Below the pieces are notes generated by a model. It had not been told where the DNA came from, made no database searches, and worked only from the letters and a program-made list of their open reading frames with translations. Below are positions 46,338 to 55,689 of a DNA stretch of 64,000 bases, in pieces. The stretch comes from Pseudomonadota bacterium (GTDB taxonomy: Bacteria; Pseudomonadota; Alphaproteobacteria; Puniceispirillales; Puniceispirillaceae). A program made the translations under genes and the position numbers. Positions within the stretch are counted from its first letter, which is position 1, and every line of letters begins with the position of its first letter. Where the stretch lies: contig JAQCEA010000002.1 in the NCBI GenBank assembly GCA_027620495.1, forward strand, positions 1 through 64,000, read 5' to 3'.

Positions 46338-46408
46338 CAAGCCGTTGCTTTGACCTGTAGCTGCCCGATCAAGGGGCAGCGACATGCCAGCAACGGCTTG
46401 TTTTATTT
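46338..46408 (+). terminator. Nested hairpin terminator between rplT and pheS
   Basis: A 12-bp perfect outer stem, CAAGCCGTTGCT (46338-46349) and AGCAACGGCTTG (46389-46400), encloses an inner stem GCTGCCC/GGGCAGC (46360-46366 and 46374-46380). TTTTATTT follows the outer stem. It could be a plain terminator of the rplT transcript or an attenuator for pheST; no leader peptide rich in Phe codons was found. Confidence 0.75.
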
Positions 46409-46454
46409 GATCGGTATTTTTGCCGACGCTTGAGACGATTAAGGGTGAGACATT

Positions 46455-47555
46455 ATGCAAGGCCTTGATGCCCAGAGTCTGAAATCTGTATCCGATGAAA
46501 TTGTGCAGGCTGTTGATGCGGCTGAAAATCTTGAAGCGTTAGACGCGATCAGGGTCAATGCGCTTGGCAAAAAAGGACGGATTTCTTTGCTGATGCGTGA
46601 ATTGGGGGGCATGGATGCGGATGCCCGTAAAGCTGCTGGACAGGCCCTGAATATTGTCAAGGATCAAGTGGCGGCCGCTCTTGAAGCAAAGCAGTTTGTT
46701 CTGCCACAAGCCGCATTAAATGAAAAGCTGGCGACCGAAGCGATTGATGTCAGCCTGCCATCTCGCCCTAGCCGTGAGGCCCGGTTGCACCCGCTGTCGC
46801 GCACCATTGAAGAGGTCTTGGCAATTTTTGCCGAGATGGGGTTTCAGGTGGCCGAGGGGCCGGACATTGAGTCTGACTATTATAATTTTACCGCATTGAA
46901 TATTCCGCCAGAACATCCGGCACGCCAAGAACATGATACATTTTATCTGCCGGCGAATGCTGACGGACAGCGCAAGGTGCTGCGCACCCATACCTCGCCA
47001 GTCCAGATTCGCACGATGGAGGCAAAAGAGCCACCAATTCGCATTATTGTGCCGGGGCGCACCTATCGGTCTGATCATGACGCAACCCATTCACCCATGT
47101 TTCATCAATGCGAAGGGTTGGTGATTGGTGACGGCATTCATATGGGGCATTTAAAGGGCTGTCTGATTGATTTTTGCCGGGCATTTTTTGGCGTTGATGA
47201 TTTGCCGGTGCGGTTCCGCCCAAGCTATTTTCCATTTACCGAACCATCTGCCGAAGTCGATATTGGCTGTACGCGTGATGGTGGCGGGTTGAAAATCGGC
47301 GCTGGTGATGACTGGCTGGAAATTTTAGGGTCGGGCATGGTCAATCCACGGGTGCTGGCAAATTGTGGCTATGACCCGGAAAAATATCAGGGCTTTGCCT
47401 TTGGCATGGGTATTGAACGTATTGCAATGCTGAAATATGGCATCCCTGATCTGCGGACATTTTATGACAGTGACCTGCGCTGGATGCGGCATTACGGCTT
47501 TTTGCCGTTTGACGCACCGTCGATACATGCTGGTTTGGTTGGGGGAGCAGGCTGA
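46455..47555 (+). CDS. pheS: Phenylalanine-tRNA ligase alpha subunit
   Basis: PheRS alpha, 366 residues. An N-terminal coiled coil precedes the class II catalytic core: motif 2 region [10 protein letters not shown] and [21 protein letters not shown], and motif 3 [11 protein letters not shown]. It forms an alpha2-beta2 enzyme with PheT. The stop shares one base with the pheT ATG (TGATG), so the subunits are coupled. Confidence 0.97.
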   Translation: MQGLDAQSLKSVSDEIVQAVDAAENLEALDAIRVNALGKKGRISLLMRELGGMDADARKAAGQALNIVKDQVAAALEAKQFVLPQAALNEKLATEAIDVSLPSRPSREARLHPLSRTIEEVLAIFAEMGFQVAEGPDIESDYYNFTALNIPPEHPARQEHDTFYLPANADGQRKVLRTHTSPVQIRTMEAKEPPIRIIVPGRTYRSDHDATHSPMFHQCEGLVIGDGIHMGHLKGCLIDFCRAFFGVDDLPVRFRPSYFPFTEPSAEVDIGCTRDGGGLKIGAGDDWLEILGSGMVNPRVLANCGYDPEKYQGFAFGMGIERIAMLKYGIPDLRTFYDSDLRWMRHYGFLPFDAPSIHAGLVGGAG

Positions 47556-49957
47556 TGAAATTTACCCGCGACTGGCTGTTTGATCATCTGCAAACTGACC
47601 GCACATTAGATGAAATCCTCGATGCGTTGCCAATGTTGGGGCTGGAAGTCGAATCTGTTGTTGATCGCGCTGCAGCACTGGCCCCTTTCACCATTGCCGA
47701 AGTGCTGTCTGCCACGCAACATCCAAATGCGGATAAGCTGCGTGTGTGTATGGTATCGACCGGTTCTGGTGACCCGGTGCAAGTGGTGTGCGGGGCACCA
47801 AACGCACGGGCTGGCATGAAAGGCGTGTTTGCCCCCGTTGGGGCCTTTGTGCCGGGCATTGAGCTGACATTAAAAGCCGGGGAAATTCGCGGCGAAGCGT
47901 CAAATGGGATGCTGTGTTCCGAACGCGAAATGCAATTATCTGACGAGCATGATGGCATCATTGAGTTGCCAGCCGATGCGCCCGTTGGTGTGCCATTTGC
48001 ACCCTATGCCGGACTTGATGATCCCATCATTGAAATTGCGATAACACCAAACCGTGCCGATTGCCTTGGCGTGCGCGGCGTTGCGCGTGATCTGGCGGCG
48101 GCTGGCTTTGGCAGCTTAAAACCGTTGGACACAACGCCGCATCAAGGCAGTTTTGACAGCCCGGTGCGCTGGCAGTTGGATCTTGACGGGCAAGACCATT
48201 TATGCCCGTCCATCACTGGCATTGCTTTTGATCATGTTGCCAATCCCGCCAGCCCAGAATGGATGGCACGGCGTCTCACCGCCATTGGCCAGCGGCCAAT
48301 AAGCGCGCTTGTTGATATCACCAACTATGTGATGATTGATCTTGGTCGCCCTCTCCATGCCTATGATATTGATAAAATAAATGGAGATAGGCTCCATGTA
48401 CGATTGGCCAAGCCGGGTGAAAAATTCGCCGCGCTGAACGAAAAAACCTATGACCTTGCGGCTGATATGCTGGTGATTGCTGATGCCGATGGGGCGGATG
48501 ATCTTGCCGGGGTTATGGGCGGCGAACGCACCGGCGTTTGCGCCGATACCAAAAGAATGTTTCTTGAAATCGCTATTTTTGACCCGATTTCGGTTGCCAC
48601 TACCGGACGCAAACTCAATTTGCATTCAGACGCGCGCTATCGTTTTGAACGCGGCTTGGATGCCACCGCGCCGCAGATCATGGCCGGACATATTGCACGT
48701 TTGGTGACATCAATTTGTGGCGGTAAAGCTAGCCACGAGGTCGAAGCAGGTAGGGGCGTTGATTGGCATCGGCAAATCGATTTATCGCCAGAAAAGCTAA
48801 AACGGTTGACCGGCATTGATTTACCCGCAGAACGCCAAAAACAAATACTTGAATCGCTTGGCTTTATTGTCGAGGAATCAGCATCAAGCTGGCAGGTCAC
48901 GCCGCCATCATGGCGTGGTGACATTGATGGGGCCGCCGATCTTGTTGAAGAGATTGCGCGTATTCATGGGTTTGACCATCTGCCGGTTATGGCTTTGCCG
49001 CGTACGCATGTGGTATCACAGCCAGCGGTCAATGCCGAACAATTGCGCCCGTTGCAATTACGCCGCGCCCTTGCCGAATGCGGTTTAATGGAAGCGGTGA
49101 CATTTTCCTTTTTGGCACCAAAAGAAGCCGGTCTATTTGGCGGCGGGGGGGCGGCATTGACATTGGTCAATCCGATCAGTGCAGATTTGTCGGTCATGCG
49201 GCCATCTGCATTGCCAAATTTGCTGCAGGCGGCTGGCCGGAACCAGGATCGCGGCGAGGCTGATTGCGCCTTGTTTGAAATTGGCCCGGTATTTTTGGGG
49301 GATGAACCAACCGACCAGCGCACGGCCTGTGCCGGCATTCGTCATGGCCATACCGCACCGCGCGAATGGCATGGCGTGCGCCGGACTGTTGATGTATTTG
49401 ACGCCAAGTCAGATGCCGAAATGGCGCTTGGCGTATTGGGCGTGCGCACAGCCAGCTTGTCGGTGGATAAGTCTGCACCAGATTATTTTCACCCGGGACG
49501 TTCTGGTATATTGATGCAGGGCCGTACAAAATTGGCAAGCTTTGGCGAATTGCATCCGAATATTGCGTCACATTTTGGCTTGCGCGGGCCGGTTGTCGGG
49601 TTTGAGCTGTTTCTCGATGATGTGCCATTAGCAAAGGCCAAAGGGCCAGCTAGAAGCTTGTTAAAAATGTCGGCGTTCCAGCCGGTGAACCGCGATTTTG
49701 CTTTTGTTCTTGATACGGATGTTGCCGCGAGTGATTTGTTGCGGGCGATTAAATCTGCCGCTGGGCCGTTGTTGAGCGATATACAGCTTTTCGATGTCTA
49801 TCAGGGCAAGGGTATTGAAGATGGGAAAAAATCACTGGCGGTGACCATCACCCTGACGCCGCAAAAAGCCACATTGACCGAAGAAGAGATTGAAAAGATC
49901 TCTGCGGCGGTGGTGGCGCTTGCCAAGAAAAATTGTGGCGCCATCCTGCGCGGGTAA
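47555..49957 (+). CDS. pheT: Phenylalanine-tRNA ligase beta subunit
   Basis: PheRS beta, 800 residues. It has the tRNA-binding domain near the N-terminus (IAEVLSATQHPNADKLRVC), B3/B4 editing domain (ITPNRADCLGVRGVARDLAA), B5 domain, the catalytic-like core, and the C-terminal FDX-ACB anticodon-binding domain (FQPVNRDFAFVLD, DVYQGKGIEDGKKSLA). GGGGGAG lies upstream of the ATG. Confidence 0.97.
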   Translation: MKFTRDWLFDHLQTDRTLDEILDALPMLGLEVESVVDRAAALAPFTIAEVLSATQHPNADKLRVCMVSTGSGDPVQVVCGAPNARAGMKGVFAPVGAFVPGIELTLKAGEIRGEASNGMLCSEREMQLSDEHDGIIELPADAPVGVPFAPYAGLDDPIIEIAITPNRADCLGVRGVARDLAAAGFGSLKPLDTTPHQGSFDSPVRWQLDLDGQDHLCPSITGIAFDHVANPASPEWMARRLTAIGQRPISALVDITNYVMIDLGRPLHAYDIDKINGDRLHVRLAKPGEKFAALNEKTYDLAADMLVIADADGADDLAGVMGGERTGVCADTKRMFLEIAIFDPISVATTGRKLNLHSDARYRFERGLDATAPQIMAGHIARLVTSICGGKASHEVEAGRGVDWHRQIDLSPEKLKRLTGIDLPAERQKQILESLGFIVEESASSWQVTPPSWRGDIDGAADLVEEIARIHGFDHLPVMALPRTHVVSQPAVNAEQLRPLQLRRALAECGLMEAVTFSFLAPKEAGLFGGGGAALTLVNPISADLSVMRPSALPNLLQAAGRNQDRGEADCALFEIGPVFLGDEPTDQRTACAGIRHGHTAPREWHGVRRTVDVFDAKSDAEMALGVLGVRTASLSVDKSAPDYFHPGRSGILMQGRTKLASFGELHPNIASHFGLRGPVVGFELFLDDVPLAKAKGPARSLLKMSAFQPVNRDFAFVLDTDVAASDLLRAIKSAAGPLLSDIQLFDVYQGKGIEDGKKSLAVTITLTPQKATLTEEEIEKISAAVVALAKKNCGAILRG

Positions 49958-49981
49958 CTTGCGCGTTCATCAAATCAATTT

Positions 49982-50538
49982 ATGCCTGGTGGCATCGTGC
50001 ATCTAAAACGTGGGGGGCATCAGATCCGGGCAGAAACCATCATGCTGAATGATGGCATTGATCATGTGATTTATTTGCTGGCGCCCGGCTTGGCATTTGG
50101 CAGTTGGCGGCCAGATGGTGGCATCAGCTGATCAGCAATTTCGACCTTGGGGTTGATAAATTATGGTTTGTGGCGGCAAGCCCGGCTGATACGCGGAACA
50201 GCGCCACTTTAAAAACGCACCGGTTTGATGGCACAGTCATCTATGAGACATTTGATAGCGATGCCGATCAAGACCCGCTAACCACAGATCATGAAACGGT
50301 GTGGGCAGTTTCAATCAGCGCCGCCCCACATCAGTTGCTACGTCTGGTTTTGCATAAATTCACCATTGAGTTTGACCAGCTCGATGACCAACGCGCGGCA
50401 TTTCAGATCATCAGCAACCAGCCAGCAACTGGCGTGATGCCGTTTGACACTGTTGCCAACCTGTTCCGCGATAGCCTTGGTTATATTGATGACTGGCATG
50501 ATATAACCACGTCCAGTCTGTTGCCAGACGCGGCATAA
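49982..50538 (+). pseudogene. Frameshifted fragment with RTX-like C-terminal motif
   Basis: Two reading frames appear to be parts of one small protein. The first runs from ATG 49982 to TGA 50129-50131 (LNDGIDHVIYLLAPG...SWRPDGGIS). The second continues from about 50131 (ISNFDLGVDKLWFVAAS...). The junction GGIS / ISNFDLGVDKL resembles the DxITNFxxGEDKL motif at the ends of hemolysin-type calcium-binding repeat proteins, so one base seems to have been lost near 50129. If read alone, the second frame could start at TTG 50104 and give 144 residues. Function is unknown. Confidence 0.55.
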
Positions 50539-50572
50539 TTACCATCTATTGTCTAAGCTGTTCTGCTGGCGG

Positions 50573-51235
50573 TTAGTCCATATATTCGATATCGGGCAGA
50601 GGAAATAGATTGCTGGTGTCTTCGCCTCTTGCCAGCTTTGCTAGAACATCAGCCTCAAATTGCACTTTCTTTTGGGCTTCGGCCAAGACCGATTCTGCGC
50701 GGGCTAGCGGTACAACCGTGACACCATCATCATCCGCCAAAATAATATCGCCGGGGGTTACCGATACGCCGCCACAGCTGATTACATCATCGATGGATCC
50801 GCCCCATCCTTTATGGGGTCCTGCCGGGCTGGTGGCGCTGGCGAAAACTGGCAGGGGCATATTGCGTAGTTCAGCGATATCGCGCACCGCCCCATCAACA
50901 ACAACGCCATTGATTTTTTGCAACATGGCACGGCTGTTTAAAATGCCGCCCCACACGGCCCGATTATCGAAATTTTCAGCGTCGATCACCAGCACTTCAC
51001 CGGGGCGCAACATATTGATAATGGTGTGCATCGCCGCATTGTCGCCAGCAACCGACGCAATGGTGCGGGCTTGTCCGACAAAATGCGTGCCCGCGGCAAC
51101 TGGTGAAATGCGCCCGGCCATGACATTCTGGCGGTTCATGCAGTCGCCGGCGATAGCTGGCGGGATGTTTGCCCAAGCGGCCATGGTCGCGGCGGGAAGC
51201 GCATCAAATTCATTTTTAAAGACCTGTACTGGCAT
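50573..51235 (-). CDS. RraA-like / HMG aldolase family protein
   Basis: A 220-residue protein of the RraA-like fold. The metal- and substrate-binding signature is GVVVDGAVRD, and GEVLVIDAENF is also typical. Members include 4-hydroxy-4-methyl-2-oxoglutarate/4-carboxy-4-hydroxy-2-oxoadipate aldolases, which split dicarboxylic or aromatic ring-cleavage products to pyruvate, and RNase E inhibitor RraA. The conserved Arg-Asp favours an aldolase. The start is supported by GGAG that overlaps the cupin stop codon, so it is translated with the cupin. Confidence 0.82.
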   Translation of the reverse strand: MPVQVFKNEFDALPAATMAAWANIPPAIAGDCMNRQNVMAGRISPVAAGTHFVGQARTIASVAGDNAAMHTIINMLRPGEVLVIDAENFDNRAVWGGILNSRAMLQKINGVVVDGAVRDIAELRNMPLPVFASATSPAGPHKGWGGSIDDVISCGGVSVTPGDIILADDDGVTVVPLARAESVLAEAQKKVQFEADVLAKLARGEDTSNLFPLPDIEYMD

Positions 51236-51240
51236 CTGTC

Positions 51241-51615
51241 TTACTCCGTTGCAAATCCGCTACCGGGACGGGTATATTCGTCACGCGGTGGGCTAAAGAC
51301 ATCAAGAATTACAGCGCCATCAGGCCCACCAATCACGCCATGTTCGACACCGCCAGGGCTGACCCAAAAATCGCCCTTTTTGACTTCAATCTCTTCCCCA
51401 TCTTGAATGCGGACCGCACTGCCCTCAAGCATCAGACCCCATTGTTCCTGTGGGTGGCTGTGAATGGCGCCAACGGCGTTTGCTTCAATACGCACAACTG
51501 AAATCATGGCTTTTTCCCCGGGAAAAATACGGGTGGTGATGCCATCTGTTAGGGTGCGGGCAATCCCTTGGCTCATATCATCAATATTGAAAAAATTTGT
51601 GTCCTTTTGAGTCAT
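51241..51615 (-). CDS. Cupin domain protein
   Basis: A single-domain cupin of 124 residues. Motif 1 is AIHSHPQEQWGLMLEG and motif 2 PGGVEHGVIGG, supplying His/Gln/Glu metal ligands. Small cupins of this kind act as isomerases, dioxygenases or ligand sensors. It is upstream of and nearly contiguous with the RraA-like gene, which suggests a shared catabolic step. The promoter region lies opposite znuA. Confidence 0.85.
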   Translation of the reverse strand: MTQKDTNFFNIDDMSQGIARTLTDGITTRIFPGEKAMISVVRIEANAVGAIHSHPQEQWGLMLEGSAVRIQDGEEIEVKKGDFWVSPGGVEHGVIGGPDGAVILDVFSPPRDEYTRPGSGFATE

Positions 51616-51790
51616 GTCAGCGTCACCTTTGGCGGTCGTAATTGAAAATGGTTTGAATAGAGTGGAGAAACATCCACAATCTTGAGGCTATAGTCTGCCG
51701 ATGGTCGGTGGTAGAAAGCAAGATAATTTCGGTCCCAAAACCATGATGTTTGGCGCTTTTTTTCAGGCGTTGACGTCATGATTTAGTTTT

Positions 51791-51822
51791 GTTATAACAT
51801 TACATTAATGTAAAATTATAAC
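51791..51822. promoter_or_regulatory. Nested palindromic operator, probable Zur box
   Basis: GTTATAA (51791-51797) and TTATAAC (51816-51822) are symmetric around the same centre (51806.5) as the perfect 14-mer TTACATTAATGTAA (51800-51813); 28 of 32 positions obey the dyad. Such AT-rich GTTATAAC-type dyads are typical of the zinc repressor Zur. It lies 142 bases before znuA, in a 349-base intergenic region (51616-51964) that is otherwise without recognised features and also contains the cupin promoter. Confidence 0.75.
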
Positions 51823-51964
51823 ATGTTGCCACTCACAAAATGACGCGGCTGGCTATTTTTGCCTGTTGATGCGGGTTTATGAAAATTTTGCAAAAATACC
51901 TACGGCGCTGATGTGGTCTGCCAGAATTTGGCAAGGCTAGGCACAATCAAGGGAAAAGAACCGG

Positions 51965-52948
51965 ATGATACACAAACGCTTTATACCTCTATGTGCGGCA
52001 CTGCTGATGGCATTGACCGCGGCATCGGCACGGGCAAGTGATGGCAGGCTGGATGTGGTTGTCTCGATCAAGCCAATCCATGCGCTTGTCGCCGGCGTGA
52101 TGCAGGGTGTGGGTACACCGCATTTGTTGCTGAATGACCAGCAATCGCCGCATCATTTTGCATTAAAGCCATCGCAAGCACGGTTGTTGCAACAGGCAGA
52201 GCTGGTGTTTTGGGTAGACCCATCACTCGAAACACCAATGCCGGGCTTGCTGGCAAGCTTGGCACCGCACGCTATAGACATACGGTTCATGGCTGATCAA
52301 GACTTGGTGCGCTATCAAAACAAAATTTCCGATGATTCCGATGATGATCATGAGGGCCATGACGACCATGAAGGCCACGAAGACCATGATGGTCACGAAG
52401 ACCATGAGGGGCATGGCCGGGGGCATATGGTCAACCCACATATCTGGCTTGATCTTGAAAATGCGCGGCGCATGGTATGGTCTATTGCCGCGACATTATC
52501 GGCGGTTGATCCACAGCATGCGGGCGCTTATGCATCCAATGCCGCCAAGCTAGACAAGCGTCTGGTCGATTTGCATGAGGTCGCCAAGCGGCAATTTGCC
52601 AGCATCCAACGCAACAAATTTATTGTCCAGCATGATGCTTTTATCTATATCGAGCGGCAATTTAAATTGCCCCGCGGGCTGGTCATTGCCCGTGACCATG
52701 ACACCCCGCCGGGCACCGCGCATCTTCAGCATTTGCGGGATCTTGTCGCGGCCGGTGTGGTGTCTTGTATTTTTGACGAGCCGCAAGGGGCCGGTCATCA
52801 GATAGATATCGTTGCTGGTACATCTTTTGTGCGGCGTGCAACACTTGATGCCGTTGGTGTTGGCCTGCCAGCTGGGCCGGATCTATATTTTGATATGATG
52901 CGTGCCAATTATGCAGCGTTTGCTGATTGTCTCGCGGGTACGCACTAA
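51965..52948 (+). CDS. znuA: Zinc ABC transporter substrate-binding protein ZnuA
   Basis: A cluster A-I metal-binding protein, 327 residues with a signal peptide (about 1-24, cleaved after SARA). It binds zinc in the periplasm for the ZnuBC importer. A His-rich acidic loop between residues about 124 and 153 has repeated HEGH/HDDHEGHED units, typical of ZnuA. Ligand regions are SPHHFALKPSQA, MVNPHIWLD and FIVQHDAF. A dyad that looks like a Zur site lies upstream. znuB and znuC are not in the window. The GMC gene converges 12 bases downstream. Confidence 0.92.
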   Translation: MIHKRFIPLCAALLMALTAASARASDGRLDVVVSIKPIHALVAGVMQGVGTPHLLLNDQQSPHHFALKPSQARLLQQAELVFWVDPSLETPMPGLLASLAPHAIDIRFMADQDLVRYQNKISDDSDDDHEGHDDHEGHEDHDGHEDHEGHGRGHMVNPHIWLDLENARRMVWSIAATLSAVDPQHAGAYASNAAKLDKRLVDLHEVAKRQFASIQRNKFIVQHDAFIYIERQFKLPRGLVIARDHDTPPGTAHLQHLRDLVAAGVVSCIFDEPQGAGHQIDIVAGTSFVRRATLDAVGVGLPAGPDLYFDMMRANYAAFADCLAGTH

Positions 52949-52960
52949 CCAAAAAATTGC

Positions 52961-54601
52961 TTATGCACGCGCCGCCAAAATGTCCACAGCGGCTTTTTCG
53001 GCAATCATGATGGTTGGCGCGTTGGTGTTGCCTGATACCAGCGTAGGCATGATTGATGCATCAACCACGCGTAAATTCTGGCATCCATAAACCCGCAAAT
53101 GCGCATCAACAACGTCACCTGCTTCTGGGTTAGGCCCCATTCGGCATGTTGAAACTGGGTGATATAGGGTGACGCCCGTGGCACGCGCATAAGCCAGCAA
53201 TTCGTTATCGCTGGCTAGGTCTGCACCGGGCCGTAATTCTGCCGCGACAATATCCTGCAGATCTGGACTGTTCATAATTTGCCGGGCGATTTTCATGCCG
53301 GCAACATGCACACGGCAATCTTCATCAGTGCTGAGATAATTATTGATAATGGTTGGTGCCGCCAAAGCATTTGCTGAATTGATATGGACCGTACCGCGGC
53401 TTTCCGGGCGCAATTGGCAGGGACCAAATGTCATGCCGGGAACCTCATCAAAGACACGCTTGGCCGGGTTGGCAAAGCTGGCATGGGCAATGTGGAACTG
53501 AATGTCCGGGCCGGTCAAACCATCGCGTGATCGCACAAAACCAGCCAATATGCCAGCAGGCAGGCTGAGCATGCCGCGGCGCGTCACCGCATATTTGATC
53601 ACTTCGCCAAGAAAACTGATGCCCCGGGCTTTGTTATTGAGCGATATTTTGCGTTTGAGTTGCCATGACAGGCGCGAGATATAATGGTCCGCAAGATTCT
53701 CACCAACCCCGGGCAATGGCGCCTTCACGGTGATGCCGAGATCTTGCAAGCGCTTGGCATCACCAATGCCGGATAATTCAAGAATTTGTGGTGATTGGAT
53801 GGCCCCCGCCGCAATAATAACCTCGCGGCCCGCAAACGCATCTGTTGTTCTGCCATGCCGCTGATAGCGTACACCGGTGGCTTTATCGCCATCGAATAAA
53901 ATTTTGGTCACATGCGCGGATGTCACAATATGTAGATTGCGCCGGTGGCGGGCTGGGTCGAGATAGGCTTTTTTTGCCGAAAACCGAAGCCCATTTTTTT
54001 GGTTCACCTGATAATAAGAAAACCCGTCCTGCGTGCCGCTGTTATAGTCCTTATTATGGGGCCAACCTAATTTTTCTGCGGCAGTAATCACCCGGTCCAG
54101 TGCTTCATAGCGGTTTTGTACCGGGGCAACATGTAGCGGGCCGCCAACCCCATGGATGGCGCTGTCAAAATCTGTGTCACCAGCCGCCATCGCTTGACAA
54201 TGTTCAGCTTTTTTAAAATAGGGCAACACGTCATCATAAGACCACCCCGGATTACCGCGTTGCGCCCAGCCATTATAATCATCGACTTGTCCGCGTACAT
54301 ACAGCATACCGTTGATTGCGCTTGAACCGCCTAAAACTTTGCCGCGGGGGATCGCAATGCGCCGATTGGCTGTGCTGGCTTCGGCCTCTGACTCAAACAT
54401 CCAGTTGATCGAGGGGTCGACCATGGTTTTGATATAGCCAGCCGGAATATGGATCAGTGGGTTGCGGTCCTCACCACCAGCTTCAATCAGCATCACCTGA
54501 CAATTTGCATTTTCGCTCAGCCGTGCGGCCAAGACACAGCCTGCCGAACCGCCGCCAACAATAATATAATCAACTGATGCTATGTTCATTTCACCACTCA
54601 T
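52961..54601 (-). CDS. GMC family oxidoreductase (choline dehydrogenase-like)
   Basis: A 546-residue FAD-dependent alcohol oxidoreductase. The ADP-binding motif is DYIIVGGGSAGCVLAARL, followed by the GMC signatures RGKVLGGSSAINGMLYVRG and GAIQSPQILELSGIG. The active-site His pair lies in LYHPVSTCRMG and SGNTNAPTIMIAEKAA. It resembles choline dehydrogenase (BetA) and related enzymes for aliphatic alcohols; the substrate cannot be decided. No betB or betI is nearby. ATG 54601 lacks a clear ribosome-binding site; ATG 54589 (MNIASVDY) is possible. Confidence 0.9.
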   Translation of the reverse strand: MSGEMNIASVDYIIVGGGSAGCVLAARLSENANCQVMLIEAGGEDRNPLIHIPAGYIKTMVDPSINWMFESEAEASTANRRIAIPRGKVLGGSSAINGMLYVRGQVDDYNGWAQRGNPGWSYDDVLPYFKKAEHCQAMAAGDTDFDSAIHGVGGPLHVAPVQNRYEALDRVITAAEKLGWPHNKDYNSGTQDGFSYYQVNQKNGLRFSAKKAYLDPARHRRNLHIVTSAHVTKILFDGDKATGVRYQRHGRTTDAFAGREVIIAAGAIQSPQILELSGIGDAKRLQDLGITVKAPLPGVGENLADHYISRLSWQLKRKISLNNKARGISFLGEVIKYAVTRRGMLSLPAGILAGFVRSRDGLTGPDIQFHIAHASFANPAKRVFDEVPGMTFGPCQLRPESRGTVHINSANALAAPTIINNYLSTDEDCRVHVAGMKIARQIMNSPDLQDIVAAELRPGADLASDNELLAYARATGVTLYHPVSTCRMGPNPEAGDVVDAHLRVYGCQNLRVVDASIMPTLVSGNTNAPTIMIAEKAAVDILAARA

Positions 54602-54897
54602 CTAAATTAGGGCCACACGGTTTTTCGCTGCGTTATCTGCAACATAAATCCAAACCCATACCAAAACAAAGATATTGTGGTTGGCCCCGATAGTCAGCTT
54701 TGGGCGATTGCGATTGGCGATGGTGGGCTGTCACTCTTTGTATGATTGTTCTTTGGTTAAAATTGCGCCATCATGCTGGCCGTCGCCTCTGGTATGTTCA
54801 CATGCTGGCGATGTGGTCAGACCCCTCTGACACGCATTTGTTTTTACCCTATGAAGACCCGTTTCATAACGTCTCAATTTTGCGCTGAAAGATCTTG

Positions 54898-55662
54898 ATG
54901 AGTGTTGATGCCATTATATTTATCAGCATCGGCGCCGCTTTTGGCGGATTGGTGAATGGGCTGGCCGGGTTTGGCACCGGATTATTTGCACTTGGCTGGT
55001 GGCTACATGTTTTGCCCCCCACGTCAGCCGTTGCCCTTGTTGTGATCTTATCTTTGGTCAGCGGCGTCCAAGGTGTCTTTGCGGTCAGGCAGGCACTGAA
55101 TTGGCCGCGATTGGCACGCTTTGTGATCCCGGCTTTGCTGGGTCTGCCATTGGGCTTTGCCATGCTGGCGCATCTCAATGCCAGTATGCTCAAATTGTTA
55201 GTTGGGGTGATGCTCGCGCTGTTTGGCGGGTTCTTTATCGCACGGCCAAGTTTTAAGCGCTGGCAGAAAGATCATAAGCTGGCTGATAGTGCTGTTGGCT
55301 TTATCGGCGGCGTTTTGGGGGCGCTTGCCGGTCTATCCGGTGCCCTGCCAACAATTTGGAGTGCGCTTCATAACTGGCAAAAGAGCGAACAACGCGCTTT
55401 ACTTCAGCCCTTCAACGTTTTGATTCTAAGCATTGTGCTATTGGGGTTTGGCTGGCGAGGTTTGCTTGGCCATGCCGTGTGGCTGGCGGTGGCAATTGCC
55501 TTGCCATCGTCTATTATCAGTGCGCAGTTTGGCATTTTTATTTTTCAAAGGCTGTCTGAGTCGCAATTCAGACAAATCCTGATATGGTTGATTTTAACCT
55601 CTGGCATCGTGCTTGTCGGCGGTGAGGTTGGTGGTGTGCTACGCGCGGTCACCGCGCAGTAG
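54898..55662 (+). CDS. TauE/SafE family membrane permease
   Basis: A 254-residue integral membrane protein with about eight hydrophobic segments and two related halves (FGGLVNGLAGFGTGLFALGW and GFIGGVLGALAGLSGALPTI). This is the TauE/SafE (DUF81) family, whose members export sulfite, sulfoacetate or similar anions. ATG 54898 is preferred to the preceding TTG 54895. It lies 27 bases before the DUF3604 gene on the same strand, so they may form an operon. Confidence 0.87.
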   Translation: MSVDAIIFISIGAAFGGLVNGLAGFGTGLFALGWWLHVLPPTSAVALVVILSLVSGVQGVFAVRQALNWPRLARFVIPALLGLPLGFAMLAHLNASMLKLLVGVMLALFGGFFIARPSFKRWQKDHKLADSAVGFIGGVLGALAGLSGALPTIWSALHNWQKSEQRALLQPFNVLILSIVLLGFGWRGLLGHAVWLAVAIALPSSIISAQFGIFIFQRLSESQFRQILIWLILTSGIVLVGGEVGGVLRAVTAQ

Positions 55663-55689
55663 AGCAATGTTGAATAAGAGGGTAAAGCA

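Noticed and set aside
46384-46410. Short frame MPATACFI as a pheST leader peptide
   Set aside because: Only one Phe codon, no ribosome-binding site, and it lies within the terminator stem.
52323-52425. His/Asp repeat in znuA as a CRISPR-like or minisatellite array
   Set aside because: The repeats are codon-based and encode the His-rich zinc-binding loop expected in ZnuA.
54700-54888. 62-codon frame upstream of the TauE/SafE gene
   Set aside because: No ribosome-binding site, no homology and Trp/His-rich chance composition.
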